This document shows positions 1 to 10,105 of a stretch of DNA of 64,000 nucleotides, piece after piece (within the stretch, counting starts at the first letter, position 1; each line of letters begins with the position of its first letter). The DNA comes from Durusdinium trenchii (taxonomy: Eukaryota; Sar; Dinophyceae; Suessiales; Symbiodiniaceae), in contig CAXAMN010003836.1 of NCBI GenBank assembly GCA_963970005.1, positions 127,162 to 191,161 of the forward strand, in the 5' to 3' direction. Under the pieces are notes generated by a model. The model did not search any database, was not told the DNA's origin, and saw only the letters and a program-made list of their open reading frames with translations. The position numbers and the translations under genes were made by a program.

Positions 1-1369
1 GTCACGGCGGACGCACTTTTCTCGCGTCGGAATCCGTTCGCAAGTTGACCGTTGGGGTCTTGATACACCCATAGCGTCCCTGCAGATTCACCCATATCGG
101 TATTCTAACAAACAACATCTTTTGTTCATTTCACATTTCACATTCAACAACTAAAGTTGTATTTGTTCCATTCATTTTTGATGACAGATATTGCCTGTGA
201 CATGACATCTTGGATATCTCTGCACCACCTCTCAGGAGGCCTTGAGCTGGGCACCTACAGGACCGCGAAACCGGTCTCCCCATTCGCTTGGCGGGCTATG
301 GGACACTCCGAACTCTCATGTTTGGGCACCGTTTCCAAACACAGAATCGATGTTCCGATGATCTTCCTTCGATTCGATACCTCCAAAAACGATCCGGGCA
401 CCCGAACCAATCCTGGGTGGGTCCGGACCCCTGCGAAAGTGTCGGGTCCAAGGATTCTTCAGGTGTGATTTTCAAAAACATATTTTCATGGAGAATGCCC
501 GAGAGCCACATGCCCTCTGAGAGGGTGATGTGTTGGACGATTCAAGCGGTCTTGGAGGGTTCCAACTGAGGATGTACTTGGACCCCTAGGATGTGCAACA
601 TGAGAATGAGCTCACCAAGGATGCCGCTGTAGGGGCGTTCTTTTGTTTTGGATGAACATGCATGTTTGCTTGGGAGACACCTTTTGATCATCCATGTCAT
701 CAGACAAAGGACAAGCTCGTGTGGTGTGGGTAGTGAAACGGTAGATGCACCAAATATTGCGAATGTATTTGGTTTTCTAGGGCGGAATGCAGCAAACAAG
801 ACATGTTGAACAAGCTCGAATTGACTTACGAAGTCTGTGGTTCATTTCATATGATTAGATGCGATTAGTACTAGTACTGACTGAGGCCCAACAACTGAAG
901 ACGAATAAACGCATTGTCAACCATTTCTATACGTTGGCCATACATGTTGTTGGGTGATGGCACGTTTTGTCCAGTGAGCCTGGCAGCTTGAAAATAGGAT
1001 AAACTTCACGGAGAACAGTGCCATTTGGGAAGAGCCGGGAAGCCTTATGCAAGCGAGCCTGGACGTTGGATCTGGGCGCAGGTTTTCCCAGTGTTCCCAT
1101 TCCTTCTTTGAATCGATGTTCTTAAGTAGAATTTGGGAGGTGGGTGAATTTTCAAGGGTTCATGGCGCCCGGGGTTTGACCCTTTTTCACTTGTCCAACC
1201 TGGTGAGGTTGCCTGTCCGACCGAGTGAGTGGAGGATGGCTGTGTCTCTGGGTTGGGCACATCTTATGGCCTTGGCTGGGGTCGTGGACCAGCAATTGCT
1301 TGTAGTATAAGCCGACCTGGCACTGACGCGCCTCCTTCCATCCTCCCACAAGGACATCATTGGACACCT
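1..1369. other. Non-coding stretch, no gene recognised
   Basis: No open frame here reads like a protein. Two short motifs stand out: a 12-base palindrome GGGTCCGGACCC at 417-428, directly followed by a segment (428-454) that recurs near the right end of the window, and a segment at 325-372 that recurs in inverted orientation at about 13.2 kb. Confidence 0.5.
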
Positions 1370-1411
1370 TGAACCCTACTAGGAGCAAGGACGCTACTAG
1401 GGGCTCCTGTC
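1370..1411 (+). repeat. CTACTAG-family dispersed repeat, single unit
   Basis: One unit of the family reads CCCTACTAGGAGCAAGGACG and continues into CTACTAGGGGCTCCTG. The same words recur at 1.9, 10.0, 16.5 and 37.7 kb. This copy is in the + orientation. Confidence 0.75.
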
Positions 1412-1919
1412 GACCGATCTTCCAGACCCTCCGTTGGCAGTTTTGGCCAAGAAAGCCGATGGTTTCCAGGTGGGGTGCGCCGGAGAAGCGGCTCATCATC
1501 ACAGGCGTGGCATGGTGTGGACTCGGTCGGTCCTGGGACAATTCACGGTCGTGCCGACGCCCGGTGTGTGGCAGTTTTGGTGATGACTTTTCCATGGTTT
1601 TCACGGTGGTTCCCCCCTGCCTGTGTTTTTAGGCAGATTGATGAGTTCTCTCCCTCTCTCTCTCTCTAAGTCATGTGTATGTGCATATATCATTGTAATT
1701 GTGTTTTGGATAAAGAACAACTATATTACTGTAGACCGAAGACGTGTGGGGGCAGAAGCTCGATTGACTTCCCCAGCTCCCAGGCAACCCATCATGGCTG
1801 GGCAACCCAGGCGCCATGCAGGCGGTTGCAGGCGCCGGACCCGGGGAGTCACTGGTCTGGGCACCGTTTCCAGGTCCCCAATGGACCAAGGATCATCAAG
1901 GTAGTAACTTGAAAAGAAG
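1412..1919. other. Non-coding stretch with CT microsatellite
   Basis: No gene recognised. A pyrimidine tract of CT dinucleotides lies at 1645-1667. The segment at about 1857-1880 shares the words GGGCACCGTTTCCA with 325-338 and, in inverse, with 13.25 kb. Confidence 0.4.
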
Positions 1920-2015
1920 ACACTAGCAGTAACAAGGGCATCGGTACTAGGAGCAAGGACGCTGCTAGTAGCTCCTGGCAGTACTACTAGTAACAAGAAG
2001 CTACTAGAAGCTTCA
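1920..2015 (+). repeat. CTACTAG-family dispersed repeat, short array
   Basis: Several diverged units in the + orientation, including GGCATCGGTACTAGGAGC, ACGCTGCTAGTAGCTCCTGG and CTACTAGTAACAAGAAGC. Unit boundaries are blurred by point changes compared with the copies at 10.0 and 37.7 kb. Confidence 0.75.
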
Positions 2016-3330
2016 GCAAAGCAGTATAGCCGTCAGTCAAAGATCGTCACGTTTTTAAGGGGAAAGGTCTGCAAGCCAACCATCATCCACTGGGCCCTGG
2101 TAATGGGATATACCCACACTTGAAGAACAGACTGGAAGGACGTTATAAACTGGCCTCACTTAAGATGTTCGTGAAGAATGATAGGGACTGGTGGTTTATG
2201 GTCATGCTTGGTTTTCAAGAGACATGTCTGGAAATGCAAACACGAACCAGAGCCTCGTTCACTCAACGAAAGCAACCACATTTTGACCTGAGATCCTTTC
2301 TACCAGGACCCAACGTTTTCGAAGACGTACAATTTGCTGGAGGGTGCTGGTACTTTCTACAACATGAAAACTGCCAGCTGGTCTCCGGGTGTTGCAGTAT
2401 CTCTTGCAGGATGCTTTGCAACAGTGAATTCTCAGCAAGATGTACCACCCACACACTCTTGGGCGTTTGGGCATTGTACACTTCTCAGCATGAGACATTG
2501 CGTGCATTGCTCAGCCTGGGCGTCTGGGCGTCCGGAAGAACTCATGGAGTTCGGCCTTTTCGACCAACCCCCCTCGTGACTCTTCGCGTCCACCATGCGT
2601 CTCGTGACTCCAGGCTGCATGTTCTTCCTGGGCGGACTGGAGTGGGTGTGCTCAGAGCGTCGAGCGATCTTTTCATTCTTAGAAATTGGTAAAGCTGTGA
2701 CCGTGAGAGAAGATCGAGGTGTGGTGGGATCCACTTGGAAAGGAAAGCAATTCATATTATGAGATCTCTACTTGGAAAGGTTGGAAGGACAGTTAATCTT
2801 CAGTCTGGGCCTTTGAAGGGGTAAACTGTCCAAAGCCTCCTGCGTGGCCCGGCAAGTGGGAGGGCTGAAAATGATGCTGCTCCGAAATGCCCGAAAGGAG
2901 GGGAGAGAGTGATGTTCACATTTGCTCACAGTTTTTTTTTGCAAATATGCACTGGAGCGAAACAATTCACAGGTCCATCGTATAGTATCGGGGGGGTCCT
3001 GGTGTCATCCTTTGACTATGGTTTGGCAAGATGCAATGTGCAGTTGAAAGGTCATTATCCTCCACAAAAAGGGTCGGCGGAGCAACCCCACTGCCCATTG
3101 CTCAATGGTATCGGTGCGGACTGCACCCACTCCGCAAGCAGTGAGCGCCTGAAGCTCAAAGTGTTGTAGATGAACTGGTGATCGTCATCGTGCAGTTCTT
3201 TCTACCGAAGTCCTGCCACACTGCTGAATCTGCCACAAAGTGGACAAAAAGACTCTAGCGCATGGCTTGTTTAGTTGAACGTGTATATATAAATATTACA
3301 GTCTACATTCATATGTATATATTTAAGGGC
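2016..3330. other. Non-coding stretch, no gene recognised
   Basis: Frames are open in places (for example 2120-2692 on the + strand), but the translations are rich in Cys, Trp and His, match no family I know, and are mirrored by open frames on the other strand. I treat them as chance. Confidence 0.4.
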
Positions 3331-3428
3331 TTACGCCCGACAGTGACAGTGACAGCCGGCCAGGGGCCGATCCGGGCCAAGCTTCGGCGCAACAGAGCCC
3401 TTGACATAGGTGCAAGACGGCCCGACAG

Positions 3429-3512
3429 AGGCCAACAAAGATGGCCCAACATAGGCCGGAGATGGGCTCAACATCAGCCCAACATAGTCCCAACACAGCC
3501 CAACATAGGCCC
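3429..3512 (-). repeat. CCCAACATAG minirepeat
   Basis: About five diverged copies of a 10-11 base word related to GCCCAACATAG are spaced irregularly here. Read on the - strand they give Gly-Leu-Cys-Trp-Ala repeats, which is a by-product of the repeat and not evidence of a gene. Confidence 0.6.
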
Positions 3513-3750
3513 AAGCTCCGCGAAGCCAAAGCCACGCCAAAACCACGGGTTTGAACATCCATCGAAGCGTAGAAAACGCGGTAAAAAGCCAATGTTTTTG
3601 AACAGCACGGAGAATCGGGCCAGCAGGCCCTGTTTGTCGCCCTTCGCAGGCCACAAGGGAGAGCGTCGTCGAGAGAGGCATTTTTGTGACATGAGGTTCG
3701 ATGGATCAGCATAAGAGCGCGGGGAGCCGGGCACCCCGCATAACATCAAC

Positions 3751-4166
3751 ATGGCTATTTTCAAGGGCCCGTGGTGCAAGATATGCTGCCTGAGTGGCTT
3801 CGCACTATCAGCATTGTGTGCCTTTGGTTGCTCTTATTCTTTCCTTTTCCAGAGAAAGAGCAACAACAACGACAACAATGACAACGACAGCAATAAAAAC
3901 GACAACAGCAACAACCACAACCACAACCACAACCACCACCACCACAACAACAGCACCAGCAGCAGCAGCAACAACACCAACACCAACAGCGACAGCAAAA
4001 ACAAACACAAAAACAAACAACCAACAACAAACAACAACCACAACAGCAGCAGCAGCAACAACAAGAGCAAGAACAAGAACAAGAACAAGAAGAAGAAGAA
4101 GAAGAAGAAGAAGAAGAAGAAGAAGAAGAAGAAGAAGAAGCAGAATAACAAAAACCAGAACAACGA

Positions 4167-4212
<46 letters not shown>

Positions 4213-4213
4213 A

Positions 4214-4254
<41 letters not shown>

Positions 4255-4288
4255 GACCACGACGACCACGACGACCACGACGACCACG

Positions 4289-4320
<32 letters not shown>

Positions 4321-4461
4321 AACGACCACAACGACCACAACGACGACAACAACGACAACGACAACCACAGCCACAAACAACAACAACAACAGCAGCACCA
4401 GCAGCAGCAGCAGCAACAGCAACCACAACGACAACTACAACTACAACAGCAACACCAATGA
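3751..4461 (+). CDS. Possible Asn/Asp/His/Lys/Gln-rich low-complexity protein, doubtful
   Basis: An ATG-started frame of 236 codons. The first 35 residues are mixed and hydrophobic (residues 10-32 are Cys-, Leu- and Phe-rich and could pass for a signal or membrane segment). The rest is a run of Asn, His, Ser, Lys and Asp homopolymer-like blocks and ends in poly-Gln. The whole tract is a T-poor trinucleotide array, so all three + strand frames stay open simply because stop codons need T. Nothing else supports translation, and a non-coding microsatellite is the more likely reading. Confidence 0.15.
3861..4457 (+). repeat. T-depleted compound trinucleotide array
   Basis: Blocks in order: CAA/CAC/GAC mixtures (3861-4086), an AAG run (about 4087-4140), a GGCGAC run (about 4171-4212), a CACGAC run (about 4217-4252), GACGACCAC and GACGACAAC blocks, then CAA/CAG (4375-4457). 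From 3851 to 4435 only three T occur on the + strand (3879, 3894, 4146). The strand asymmetry holds across blocks with different units. Confidence 0.9.
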
Positions 4462-4592
4462 CCACGACAACAACCACAACACCAGCAGCAACACACAACC
4501 TCTGATGGTTGGCCTGCTGGCCCGCTGGTGGGCGTCAGCCCCTTAAATTTGAGGACACACCCTGCCGGGGCCCTCACCGGGCCCCTGGCCGG

Positions 4593-4690
4593 ATATATGT
4601 ATATAATTGTATATATATGTATATATATTATTTTGTTTATATGTATATATTATATAATATATATATATAATATAATATATAGAGAATATG
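4593..4690. repeat. TA-rich microsatellite
   Basis: Imperfect TATATG and TATAAT tracts about 90 bases long lie immediately right of the inverted-repeat arm at 4580-4592. Confidence 0.8.
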
Positions 4691-4699
4691 GGCTAATGC

Positions 4700-5910
4700 C
4701 CCTGCTACTGCGGACCTTTTTTGGTTCAAGATGGGTGCCTGGCGTGGTGCCCACTCCGTTGTCGTCATCGGGGGGGCACCCATTGATCTATTATACACGG
4801 GCGATCCAACTGAAGCAGTTCACTTGGCAGGCTCCCCTCGCCACAGCCTTAGCCCACGTTGTTCTGCGCACAAGTGCGGCTGGAAAGGGTCCAGACAGCA
4901 GCTTCGAAGCCCACCAGGAAAAGGTGTGCAAGCCCACGGCCTGAGGCGTGGCAGCCCTCACCACAGCCTTAGCCCACGTTGTTCTGCGCGCAAGTGCGGC
5001 GCTATGCAGCTGTCCAGTGAGATGGCAAGGCCACTGCCAGGGCAACTGCTTCTGCACTTGCAACCTTCGGTATCCCAAGCAACGCCCGCCTAGGCTTTGG
5101 CTTGGCCGGGGTCTGCGGATATACACATGCTAACTGCTATGATGAATGTTCAACGCTCTTTCTTGAAGAGGTCAGAACGCAAGAGCAGATCCAGCAACAA
5201 GATCCGCCCACACCGACAAGAAACTCTTGGCAGTGCTGCTTGCTACCTGTTGATCTAGGTATTCCTCTATGTTCAAGCGCCGGCGCAAGAAAAGTAGTGA
5301 GGTGTACTAGGCATCCTCTAAAATTTCAATTCTAGATGTTTGTTGATGTTTTGCATTGTAGAGGAGATCTGATCCTGCCCAGGTTCGTGTTGTTCTTTGC
5401 CTTTCTCGTCATGATCTTCGGCTGGCAGTCTGTGGGGAAGCCAACGATCTTCGAAGACCGGCGCCGAACATGTTTTGGCTCGGTTCCAACCAACCAAGAC
5501 GGAAGACGTCGGACCTGACGCAGTCGACCGAGCGACCGGGTGGCTTGAAACCTAGACGCCACGCACTGAAAAAGGAATTTCCTCAAACATTGAAATTCAC
5601 ATCATGACATTCGGGGTGGACATGGTCAAAGGAGTCTTCTTGACGAAGCGGTGTTCAAGGAAACTGATACCCCCTGAGTATCCTGGTTACCACTATGTTA
5701 TGGAACCAGGTTTTGCCGTCTTTGGAATTGGTGACCCGCTGTGGTGGTTTGCCTGGATCCCCTGAGATAGTATGTATACATACGCATACACCCACATATA
5801 TATATATATATATGGGCATTTGGCGTGCCTCGTTTGAACCCCAGATCTTCCATTTTTCCGCTTGCTTGGTGCCCTGCCTCACCCAGTTTGCCTGCTCCTC
5901 AGCTCCCCAG
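4700..5910. other. Mostly non-coding; contains a 55-bp direct duplication
   Basis: The segment CCACAGCCTTAGCCCACGTT and its continuation GTTCTGCGC.CAAGTGCGGC occur at about 4840-4883 and again at about 4960-5003, nearly identical. No protein family recognised. A spliced-leader-like string ends at 4730, just before an ATG (see findings). A TA microsatellite lies at about 5790-5814. Confidence 0.5.
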
Positions 5911-6058
5911 GTGCCAACCGGTGCTGGGGATCCAGTAGACATCGAGCCAATGGAGGCGGAACCCACCGCCCGGGTGCCGGCCCCTTGGCACACGACGACG
6001 AACACGGTGGAAGTTGGAAAACGTGTTGTGGTGGGTGGAAGGCGTTCTGTTTCTGCAG
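5911..6058 (+). CDS. Candidate internal exon, unknown protein
   Basis: Bounded by CCCCAG before 5911 and by a GT after TTCTGCAG at 6058. The frame reads PTGAGDPVDIEPMEAEPTAR and continues through VEVGKRVVVGGRRSVSA, a balanced composition unlike the flanks. A 289-codon open frame on the - strand across the same bases looks like its shadow. Function unknown. The exon call rests on splice signals and composition only. Confidence 0.35.
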
Positions 6059-6288
6059 GTGGATCGAGTGGTGGGCACCGGGGAAGTCCATGTTGTTTTG
6101 AGGTTGAGATGAAAGGCTGAAACCTTCGGGTGTTTTTCCTTTTCAACCCTTTATTGTTTTGGGCGGTCAGCACAGTAACCCTGCTCGGGTCGCTCTTCCT
6201 TTCCCTAAGACAATGGCCCGGATTCTTCTTTGTTTTCCCTGCCGTACTGGTCTGATGAACCCTTTTTGTTTGAATCTGCGACTTGCAG

Positions 6289-6331
6289 GAAGTGAGACCG
6301 CCAAGAGAGCCGGTACACTCCGTGCGCGTGT
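6289..6331 (+). CDS. Candidate short exon, unknown protein
   Basis: A pyrimidine-rich tract ending ACTTGCAG precedes 6289, and a GTGACG donor follows. One phase reads SETAKRAGTLRAR. It may belong to the same gene as the exon at 5.9 kb. Weak call because of its length. Confidence 0.25.
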
Positions 6332-6380
6332 GACGTTGCTCCGGTGGCTCCGGGGGGTTGCTCCGGTGGCTCCGTGGTAA

Positions 6381-7222
6381 CAATGGCGGTGCGACGTGAT
6401 CTGAAGAGTCTGGCCGAGCCCCCATTGGCCCATCCAGGAGGAGAGGCGTGGCATCAACCAAAGGGTTTATGTCGGAAAGCGGAAGAAATGAATCAAGAGG
6501 TTCAAACAGATCAGAAACATCCAATCGATTTGTATAATTCTAGGCTTTGGAGTCTTTTGCTGGGGCCAGCAACAGTGGGGTTGGATAGTACAACCATGTA
6601 CAATCCTGCAGTGGCATGACTGGAGTTGATCCAGGAAGGTCACATCGCCCAAGCCTTTGCACGACGGCTCTTGGATATTCTTTCGGCAGGGACGACTCTC
6701 CAAACTGTGAAGAATAGCTCGAACTTCCAACCCCTTTGGTCTTTCCATCTCCTTCTGCTTCAGCTAAGAAGAAGCGCTAGCTGTATCAGGACCCACAGTC
6801 GGGGTGGTTAATAGTCACAGGATGTGACCATCCGTGACCTCTAAGGGGCCATCGCTACAATTCCCAAGACAGAGTAAAACCTGGTCCTTTGTGCCGTTGT
6901 ATGACCGTCTCCAGTAAAATGAGGTCTTTGATCTGCAGGGTATTAAAATAGGCTCCCTTTATATATATATATATATATAGAGGGGTCCTGGAATGCATAC
7001 CCTGCCCATCGAGTCACTCCGGTTGCCTAGCCATGACGAGGCCATACACTAGCGAAACGGAACATGGGACGTGCGTTGGGAAACGGCAGCGCTGGTTTCA
7101 GACATATCTACTAGAAAAGGTAGAAGATCCTCTTCACAGGTGTCCTTCTCCTAAGCTGGGTTGGTTCCATGTACGTGCCTTTGAACTCCGGGCAAAATTG
7201 CTCCAACGAACCTCATCTTCAG
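6381..7222. other. Non-coding stretch with TA microsatellite
   Basis: No gene recognised. A perfect TA run lies at about 6961-6979. Confidence 0.5.
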
Positions 7223-7380
7223 CTGCGCTGCTCGACGAAGAGTGTCACCCTCCCCGAAGATCCAAGACCTGCCGTTTCACACCCGAAGGGCCTACCTACC
7301 CGCGTCCACGCCCTGGGTCGGTGGCTGGGGACGGGAGAAGCCGCGACGTCGCACCCGAAAAAGACAGAGAAGGATGGTGC
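7223..7380 (+). CDS. Candidate exon, unknown protein
   Basis: Follows an acceptor-like CATCTTCAG. The frame reads SVTLPEDPRPAVSHPKGLP and then RVHALGRWLGTGEAATSHPK, GC-rich and without stops. No family recognised, and the donor side is unclear. Confidence 0.3.
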
Positions 7381-8009
7381 TTTTCGCTTGGGACCGAACT
7401 GGGACATGGGAGGAGCACGGAGAATTGGTTGGACCACGGAAAGCTATAGTGACTGGTGCGGCTTTGGGGTTCACTATGATGACATTATTGATGAATCATT
7501 ATTCATCACCCCCTCAAGAGAGTTCTGAAACATATGGTCCAATTGTCAACATTCGCATATGCCATGATCGTTCCAGAAGATGTGAGTTTGGACTTTAGCT
7601 CAACGAGCGACTCTTTCAAAGGAAAGGCCGTATATGGCAGGGAGCCCATAGAAATCCAGACTGCGAGCACTTGGCAAGAAACAACATGATATCTGGATGT
7701 TGGGAGTTTGGGATGGCTGGAGGGGTGCTCTTTTGACTCTTTTCCCTTGTCAGAATCCCAAAGCTTTCATATTTCCGGAAACATCTAATTACAATAGCAA
7801 CACAGGCGCACGTGATGGGTGAAGCTTCCTCCCTTCTCAAATGTGATACCAACGTCGATCATGCCCAACGTTGATACCCACATCGAAGGATCCAACGGAC
7901 CCCACCACTCTGAAGCGTCCATAGGTCCTAAGAGTCCAAGGATTCGCGGTGCTGTTTGCATCGGTCTGCTCAATCTCAGTGGAGAACAGTCGATCCGATG
8001 CACCTGTGA
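7381..8009. other. Non-coding stretch, no gene recognised
   Basis: AT-richer than the neighbouring candidate exons. Nothing supported. Confidence 0.4.
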
Positions 8010-8184
8010 CCAGTCGATCTTGATCTTTCGCGAAACATCGGTACGGCACGGTGAAGTTCGTTCGGTGCTACCGCGCCAGGTGTCGGTCGCTGCGGCGGCA
8101 CGGCAGGCCACACCGCCGGTGCCGTGCCCTCCAGCGGCAAGGCGGAGCGGTGATTTCAGGGAGAGTAGGGGGGACCAGATGTGA
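8010..8184 (+). CDS. Candidate exon, unknown protein
   Basis: A GC-rich island whose frame contains SVRHGEVRSVLPRQVSVAAA and then ARQATPPVPCPPAARRSGDF. The composition differs sharply from both flanks. Boundaries are not clear and no family is recognised. Confidence 0.3.
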
Positions 8185-9985
8185 ATGTCCGGATGAACGA
8201 AATCTCTCATGTTCAGAGCTGGTTTGAGACCATCTTTGAACTTTATGGTTGACTGCACTCCGATCCATGCGAAGCTTAGATCACAAGGAACCCAGTTTCA
8301 AGCCAAGGGCCTGGTGGCCGAGAGGCCGTGACGGCCCCAGACCCAGGCAGAAGCTAGCCTGTCAGGTGGCCAACGAAGCATAACGAAGCGAAAGCCCATC
8401 GGCAGGCGAAAGCGAATTCCGACAATGGGACTTGTGAAAACCAGAAAAGCGTGATCCCTCCAACTAAATATGATACATATGCTTACACAAGTGCCTACAC
8501 GCTCTTCTCAAAGCACTCCGCACCAATCGAAGAACAAAAAAAAGTAAGGAGGGGTCGACAAAAATGGCCAGGCCATGATAAGGGGCCATGTCATACTCGT
8601 ACCGCCTTTGAGAAGAGTTGGAGTAAGGGAGAGCCAAGCGCAACTCCACAACCACAAAAAAAACATTAAAAGCACAATCTCAACAAAGCTGCCAGCATAT
8701 GAGTCTCGAACACCAACATCCAAAAACAAAACAAGGCTTCAGCTAATCCCAACATGAAAGACTCCACTTGACCGCAGAAATCAAAGCAGCAGTAAGCTCT
8801 GCACGTGTATTGTTTGTGAAGAACCAGGAAGCCACCTTGAACTCACAACCTGCGAAGTGGTAGCTATTGCCAGTCCAGCAGCACTGCTACACTTTTATGA
8901 TCTTTTATGAGCCGTTCTTCGAAACAAGCGGAAAGCATGGAGCAGCTGATAAAGGCCCGGATCAGCCTGAGGCCGATTACGGTAGACAGAGTCCACCGAA
9001 GTGCTTTGGTTTTTAAGTAGGAAATCGTGGAGTCACTAAGACAGTCATGAACCTGAAAAGCTCTGGTACAACGCGTCAGTTGGTCATTCCAGAACGGACT
9101 CCACAGTGAGCGGCTAAGAGCTGTCGAGTGATCCGATTGAACGCCCTGATCGGATCGATGCTAAGACCCACTGACACCCTTGCTGGCTGAATGGCTGACA
9201 CGGGCTGACACGGAAAACCCACCAAAATGCTGGGTGATTACCAGAGGAGCGGATCAATTGATGAATCTTTTCAAGGAGTGGATCATCCCCCACATCGCCC
9301 TCAAGAACATCTGCCCGTCTGAGGGTCCTCAAAATGCCGACAGGCCGAGCGGTTGGAGTCCACACTGCCCAAAACTCGAGCACCTATAACTCCTGAACGG
9401 GCGCATAACTCCAGAACCTCATTGGAAAAAGGGTAGCATTGGAAAACGTACTAAAGATGTCTTGTTCATGAAGTCGAATGACAAGGGGCTCACACTCCAA
9501 GATCAATGCTCGGTAAATCGTGAGCCGGGCTCATCATGTAGGGCCAACATGGAACCTCCCATGGAGGCACCAGAACGTCAGCGGAACCATGAAACTTAGG
9601 AGCACTAGCCTAGCACTTTCGTTCTCCCAAGTGGTTGGCGCCGACACCACCCCAGTTTAAGTATGGTGTGCCGACAGGGCCAAGGGCCCAAGGGCTAAGT
9701 GTTAAACGTTTAAACCTGTTCCAACATCAACGCGGTCCAGGTTGCCAATATCTAGAAGTCTGGAACCATGTATGGCACCCATAAGTATGACCTCCCCGCT
9801 TGCAAGTTCGAAATCGTGGAACTCCGCTGCAGGCGCAACGGTTCCCTGCTCCTCTGGACCGTCGACTCTGGAGCGCGAAGCACCGCAGGGAGCGGTCCAC
9901 GTGGTCCTCCTCGTCCGCCAGAGGTGCCCGGTCGCGACGCCGCGTCGCGACGCGTCGCGCGGAGTCGCCGAGTCGGATGTGGAGT
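8185..9985. other. Mostly non-coding; one GC-rich island at the right end
   Basis: No gene recognised across most of it. About 9850-9985 is GC-rich with frames open on both strands and contains overlapping CGTCGCGACG palindromes at about 9932-9960. Strand and coding status cannot be decided. Confidence 0.4.
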
Positions 9986-10105
9986 TGAATAGTAACAGGG
10001 GCATCGCTACTAGTAACAAGAAGCTACTAGGGGCTCCTGGCCTTANNNNNNNNNNCTACCAGGAGCAAGAAGCTACTAGTAACAAGGGCATCGCTACTAG
10101 TAGCA
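9986..10105 (+). repeat. CTACTAG-family dispersed repeat array with assembly gap
   Basis: Units in the + orientation (AGTAACAGGGGCATCGCTAC, CTACTAGGGGCTCCTGGCC, CTACTAGTAACAAGGGCATC) surround a run of ten N at 10046-10055. A fixed-size N run inside a repeat suggests an unresolved copy number. Confidence 0.85.

Larger units (their letters stand above)
3356..4592. repeat. Simple-repeat block bounded by a 13-bp inverted repeat
   Basis: CCGGCCAGGGGCC at 3356-3368 is the exact reverse complement of GGCCCCTGGCCGG at 4580-4592. Both copies are flanked on the outside by TA-rich tracts (about 3290-3325 and 4593-4680). Between them lie a CCCAACATAG minirepeat and the T-poor trinucleotide block. Whether the arms are true element ends or chance is not known. 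Confidence 0.4.

Noticed and set aside
3761..4577. Long - strand frames of poly-Val, poly-Cys or poly-Ser across the T-poor block
   Set aside because: They result from the trinucleotide composition alone.
5655..6524. 289-codon open frame on the - strand
   Set aside because: It overlaps a + strand island with better splice context, has no ATG-anchored domain, and includes a translated TA microsatellite (IYIYIYV). Treated as a shadow.
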